A DNA stretch of 9,989 nucleotides from Candidatus Fermentithermobacillaceae bacterium UBA3951. GTDB lineage: Bacteria > Bacillota > Sulfobacillia > Fermentithermobacillales > Fermentithermobacillaceae. How positions within the stretch are numbered: the first letter of the stretch is position 1; every line of letters begins with the position of its first letter. Shown here one piece after another: positions 7,833 to 9,989 of this stretch. A model generated the notes under the pieces. That model was not told where the DNA came from. It did not search any database and saw nothing but the letters and a program-made list of their open reading frames with translations. The translations under genes and the position numbers were made by a program. The stretch spans positions 1-9,989 of the forward strand of contig DGDN01000108.1 in the NCBI GenBank assembly GCA_002385465.1, read 5' to 3'.

Positions 7833-8004
7833 TCTTTGTACCGTTTGCAGTTGCTATCTCCCCAGAAATGAACCATTCGAGTGGGTATTGTGCGTTTTAT
7901 GCACCGTTTGCAGTTGCTATCTCCCCAGAAATGAACCATTCGAAGTGTGCGTTGTGCATTTTATGCACCGTTTGCGGCTGCTAACATGCAAAAAAACGAA
8001 CAAT
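7796..8004. repeat. Imperfect short direct repeats flanking the tandem repeat block
   Basis: GCAAGAAACGTACAAT at 7796-7811 and GCAAAAAAACGAACAAT at 7988-8004 agree except for one length change and two substitutions. They bracket the tandem repeat. They could be old target-site-like duplications or a fourth, diverged repeat family, or coincidence. Confidence 0.35.
7829..7983. repeat. 63/64-bp tandem repeat, about 2.4 copies
   Basis: Units start at 7829, 7892 and 7956. Positions 7841-7880 and 7904-7943 are identical over 40 bases, and the stretches between them are also similar. The third unit is cut after 28 bases and has two changes in that shared tail. Each unit begins with a palindrome-like element: GTGCATTTTATGCAC in unit 3 is a perfect 6-bp inverted repeat around TTT, unit 2 has one mismatch, and unit 1 is degenerate. 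Sample lines here are about 40-45% GC, lower than the flanking genes. The region lies directly upstream of the truncated permease. It could be an operator array, a fragment of a mobile element or a plain minisatellite. Confidence 0.85.
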
Positions 8005-8012
8005 GCGACCAA

Positions 8013-8037
8013 TGTGCTATTTGTTCAGACTAGCACA
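8013..8037. promoter_or_regulatory. 7-bp inverted repeat upstream of the distal promoter
   Basis: TGTGCTA (8013-8019) and TAGCACA (8031-8037) form a perfect inverted repeat separated by 11 bases, ending five bases before a TTGACA box. It resembles a two-half-site operator, or a weak hairpin. No binding protein can be named. Confidence 0.4.
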
Positions 8038-8042
8038 CAGAG

Positions 8043-8071
8043 TTGACATAATATTTCTACCGAAGTAGACT
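8043..8071 (+). promoter_or_regulatory. Sigma-A-type promoter (distal, toward rnpB)
   Basis: A consensus -35 TTGACA at 8043-8048 is followed after 17 bases by TAGACT at 8066-8071 (four of six matches to TATAAT). Transcription would start near 8078 and give RNase P RNA an 80-base leader needing 5' trimming. That leader contains the hairpin at 8085-8102. Confidence 0.55.
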
Positions 8072-8084
8072 AAATGGGCCGGTA

Positions 8085-8102
8085 CGCGGAGGATACTCCG
8101 CG
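8085..8102. other. Short hairpin between the two promoters
   Basis: CGCGGAG (8085-8091) and CTCCGCG (8096-8102) form a perfect 7-bp stem with a GATA loop. It would be in the leader of any transcript from the distal promoter. No T-tract follows, so it is not a standard terminator. Confidence 0.4.
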
Positions 8103-8122
8103 AGTCAGGCGCATGAGGCGCT

Positions 8123-8151
8123 TTGACGCCTTCCACCGGCCTTGCTATTAT
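8123..8151 (+). promoter_or_regulatory. Sigma-A-type promoter of rnpB (proximal)
   Basis: TTGACG at 8123-8128, a 17-base spacer and TATTAT at 8146-8151 make a near-consensus promoter. The expected start, six or seven bases downstream, is the G at 8157/8158, which is where the P1 stem of RNase P RNA begins. Box quality, spacing and placement agree. Confidence 0.8.
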
Positions 8152-8156
8152 TGTGT

Positions 8157-8580
8157 GGGTAAGCAGGTCAAGTGGTCGCGGGCACGGTCTGGCCGTCAAG
8201 GTTTGGACCGCGCCTGAGGAAAGTCCGGGCTCCGCAGGGCAGGGTGCTGGGTAACGCCCAGCGAAGGTGACTTCAGGGAAAGTGCCACAGAAACATACCG
8301 CCCCGGGAGCCGCCGGTTCCGCGCCATGAGGCAAGCCCAGCCTCGGAGCCATAATGGAACCTGTGGCGAACAGGGTAAGGGTGAAAAGGTGGTGTAAGAG
8401 ACCACCGGCAGTCGGGTGACCGGCTGGCCAGGTAAACCCCACCCGGAGCAAGACCAAATAGGAGGGCGATGACGCGGCCCGTCGAGCCCTCGGGTATGGT
8501 CGCTGGAGGAGAAGGGTAACCTTCTTCCAAGATGGATGACCACTCTTGACAGAACCCGGCTTATAGGCCTGCTTACCAAC
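8157..8580 (+). ncRNA. rnpB: RNase P RNA (catalytic subunit, A type)
   Basis: This is the ribozyme that removes 5' leaders from precursor tRNAs together with the small RnpA protein. Helix P1 is formed by GGTAAGCAGGTC (8158-8169) with GGCCTGCTTACC (8566-8577), including one G-U pair, and P2 by AGTGGTC (8171-8177) with GACCACT (8538-8544). The conserved core is easy to read: GAGGAAAGTCCGGGCTCC after P3, ACAGAAACATACCGCC, GGTAAGGGTGAAAAGG, GTAAGAGACCACCGG, GGAGCAAGACCAAATAGG and, near the end, ACAGAACCCGGCTTATAGG. The order and the P15-P17 region fit the ancestral A type. In loop L15 I do not find an obvious GGU, the triplet that pairs with the tRNA CCA end in E. coli. The ends are set by P1 and are uncertain by a few bases. 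A T-rich stretch follows at 8583-8590. Confidence 0.96.
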
Positions 8581-8606
8581 TCTTTTTCTTCGCAGGGCGG
8601 TGCGAG

Positions 8607-9920
8607 ATGTTTTCAGTGGAAGGGCTCTTGGAATACGGCCCCCTGGGTCTTTTCCTTGTAGCCTTTTTCGAATCCACCGTGTTTCCCATACCACCGGATG
8701 TGCTGCTCCTTCCGTTGTGTCTCATGAACCCCCGATTGTCTTGGTGGTACGCGTTTCTGACGACTGCCGCGTCCATCTTGGGGGCGTTCCTTGGGTACGC
8801 AGCTGGCCGGAAGGCAGGACGACCCGTCGTAGAGAAGTCCTTCGCCCGCGAGATGGTGGAAAAGGTAGAGGTACTGTTCAAGAAGTACGGAGGATGGGCA
8901 GTCGGTATTGCCGCCTTTACGCCGGTTCCATACAAAGTCTTCACCTTTGGCGCAGGAGTCTTTCGCGTACCGCTCTTGACCTTCGCGGTGGCTTCGGTCA
9001 TCGGGCGCGCTGGAAGGTTTTTCCTGGAGGGGGGCATGGTTTATTTCCTCGGCGAGCGAGCCAGGACTTACCTCGGCCGGAATTTCGAGTTAGCCACATT
9101 GGCACTCACTGCAATCCTGCTTGTGGCCGTGGCCATATATCCCAAGGTGGACGCGTTTCTGAGGCGACGCCGCGCGGTCGACCACCCCGTATTCCGGAGT
9201 CTTGGCGGACTCCTCTCCCAGGCGCGATCAAATCTGAACTCGGTAAGGTCACTTGGCATCAGGTTCTTGGCAGGACTCACCGCTTCCGCAGTCTTGTTCC
9301 TACTGATCATTGTCTTCCTATGGGATCTCTCGGGGTCTGAACGCGTGGTCCTAAACCGAAGCCTTACGCCCGTTTATGAGCGGCTTTCAGGTTTGTTGGG
9401 AGTGCGATCCGGCGCAGGCTTCTGGAGTGTCTGGGGTTCGCCGTGGGTCTGGGCACCTCTGATGGGCGCCGGGATTCTTAGATGGGTGTCCTGGGAGTCC
9501 CGAAGGAGATCGCACGGTAGATCCCATGAGTTCGGCGGATCTGCAGGGAACACACTCCGGCTTGTATCCTGCACTTTCAGAAGCTTTGTCCGGGTAGCTT
9601 CTTTGGCGGCAGTGGCTTCCATCTCAGAAGTTGTTTTCGGTGGCTATGTTCACCGGATATACGGGACAAGCCTGTCGCTACCCCGGGGCTACGCTTTTCT
9701 AGCACCGTATTTTCTAGTGTTCGGTACCTACCTTGTGTCAAAGGGGACCCCGAAGCCTGTCCAGATTCTCCTTCTGGGAATCGTATCCGTATTGACTGCC
9801 GGAAACTCGGCCCAAATGGTCATATCTTTGAACATGGATGCTGCAGCGGGAGCTGCGTCGCTCCTAGTCAGCCTACTCATGTTGACCGTGTCCTATACCC
9901 TGCTCTGCTTTCGTCTATAG
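8607..9920 (+). CDS. DedA/YqaA family membrane protein fused to a degenerate PAP2-like domain
   Basis: 437 residues from an ATG 26 bases after rnpB; the ribosome binding site is weak (GGCGGTG). Residues 1-185 are a DedA/VTT domain: a re-entrant segment FFESTVFPIPPDVLLLP (20-36), a second one around AFTPVPYKVFTFGAGVF (103-119, the YqaA style of the DedA motif) and a membrane helix at about 162-180. DedA proteins act as lipid or undecaprenyl-phosphate flippases and support membrane charge balance. After a basic linker (RRRR, 186-189) come about five more hydrophobic segments (220-437). They align by pattern with PAP2 phosphatases: LPRGYAF (358-364) stands where PSGHA should be, and NS-x5-S-x3-D (400-411) where SR-x5-H-x3-D should be, so only the final Asp remains. 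A bifunctional DedA-PAP2 layout is known; here the phosphatase half looks catalytically dead. The DedA part is confident, the PAP2 reading is inference. Confidence 0.85.
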   Translation: MFSVEGLLEYGPLGLFLVAFFESTVFPIPPDVLLLPLCLMNPRLSWWYAFLTTAASILGAFLGYAAGRKAGRPVVEKSFAREMVEKVEVLFKKYGGWAVGIAAFTPVPYKVFTFGAGVFRVPLLTFAVASVIGRAGRFFLEGGMVYFLGERARTYLGRNFELATLALTAILLVAVAIYPKVDAFLRRRRAVDHPVFRSLGGLLSQARSNLNSVRSLGIRFLAGLTASAVLFLLIIVFLWDLSGSERVVLNRSLTPVYERLSGLLGVRSGAGFWSVWGSPWVWAPLMGAGILRWVSWESRRRSHGRSHEFGGSAGNTLRLVSCTFRSFVRVASLAAVASISEVVFGGYVHRIYGTSLSLPRGYAFLAPYFLVFGTYLVSKGTPKPVQILLLGIVSVLTAGNSAQMVISLNMDAAAGAASLLVSLLMLTVSYTLLCFRL

Positions 9921-9926
9921 CCGCCA

Positions 9927-9989
9927 CCCGGTCAGTTACCTTTTGTCCATGACCGCGCCCGGTCGGTTACTTTTTGTCCACGACGGTCG
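9927..9989. repeat. 31-bp direct repeat at the right edge
   Basis: Two adjacent copies (9927-9957 and 9958-9988) agree at 25 of 31 positions. Each starts CCCGGTC and contains GTTAC, a T-run and TTTTGTCCA. In the first copy GGTCA and TGACC form an inverted repeat around the core. The repeat begins seven bases after the stop codon of the membrane-protein gene and continues off the window. Repeated transposase-binding sites at an insertion sequence end (for example IS21-like) are one explanation. Confidence 0.6.

Noticed and set aside
7736..7939. 67-codon minus-strand frame with a repeated Cys-containing 21-residue peptide
   Set aside because: The peptide repeat follows from a 63-bp DNA repeat being a multiple of three; the frame then runs out of phase into the permease gene and has no convincing ribosome binding site.
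7829..7983. CRISPR array
   Set aside because: Only about 2.4 units are present, and the stretches between the 40-base identical blocks are themselves similar, so they are not independent spacers. No cas genes are in view.
8017..8694. 225-codon open frame on the minus strand
   Set aside because: It lies over the RNase P RNA, whose conserved core and end-pairing explain the sequence; the predicted peptide is Arg/Pro-rich and has no family features.

Overview
The window looks like chromosomal DNA from a fairly GC-rich member of the Bacillota, plausibly a Clostridia- or Limnochordia-like lineage. This rests on strong AGGAGG-type ribosome binding sites, frequent TTG and GTG starts (three of the four starts that the ribosome binding site decides in the M20, HelD and TetR genes and the oxidoreductase), a HelD-type helicase, and an RNase P RNA that reads as the ancestral A type rather than the Bacillus B type. 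The lineage is an inference from style, not a database match.

Left part (1-2800): two peptidase-type genes diverge from a 254-base intergenic region. To the left, on the minus strand, is the N-terminal half of an S9 (prolyl oligopeptidase-like) peptidase that runs off the window. To the right is a complete M20/AbgB-type amidohydrolase. A strong GC-rich hairpin lies between their starts. The M20 gene converges on the next operon, with an 11-bp-stem hairpin between them as a likely shared terminator.

Middle (2889-7832, minus strand, reading right to left): a tightly packed operon of an ABC-2 permease that seems to have lost its 5' end, a TetR-family regulator, a HelD-like RNA polymerase-associated helicase and a single-domain Old Yellow Enzyme-type reductase. 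Gaps are 18, 20 and 28 bases and each downstream gene has its own Shine-Dalgarno sequence. A stress or xenobiotic response module is a reasonable inference. The permease's missing N-terminus and the absence of an ATPase gene suggest that the upstream part was deleted or rearranged.

Junction (7790-8157): an AT-richer stretch upstream of the damaged permease holds about 2.4 copies of a 63/64-bp tandem repeat. Each unit contains a palindrome-like core. Further right are an inverted repeat and two sigma-A-type promoters. The second promoter is placed to start transcription exactly at the mature 5' end of RNase P RNA (rnpB, about 8157-8580).

Right part (8607-9989): 26 bases after rnpB comes a 437-residue membrane protein with an N-terminal DedA/YqaA (VTT) domain and a C-terminal region that I read as a PAP2 phosphatase fold with almost all catalytic residues replaced. 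The window ends in a 31-bp direct repeat, possibly the edge of a mobile element. The observations most worth following are the PAP2-like pseudo-enzyme fusion, the 63-bp tandem repeats at the truncated permease, and the TetR-HelD-OYE operon.
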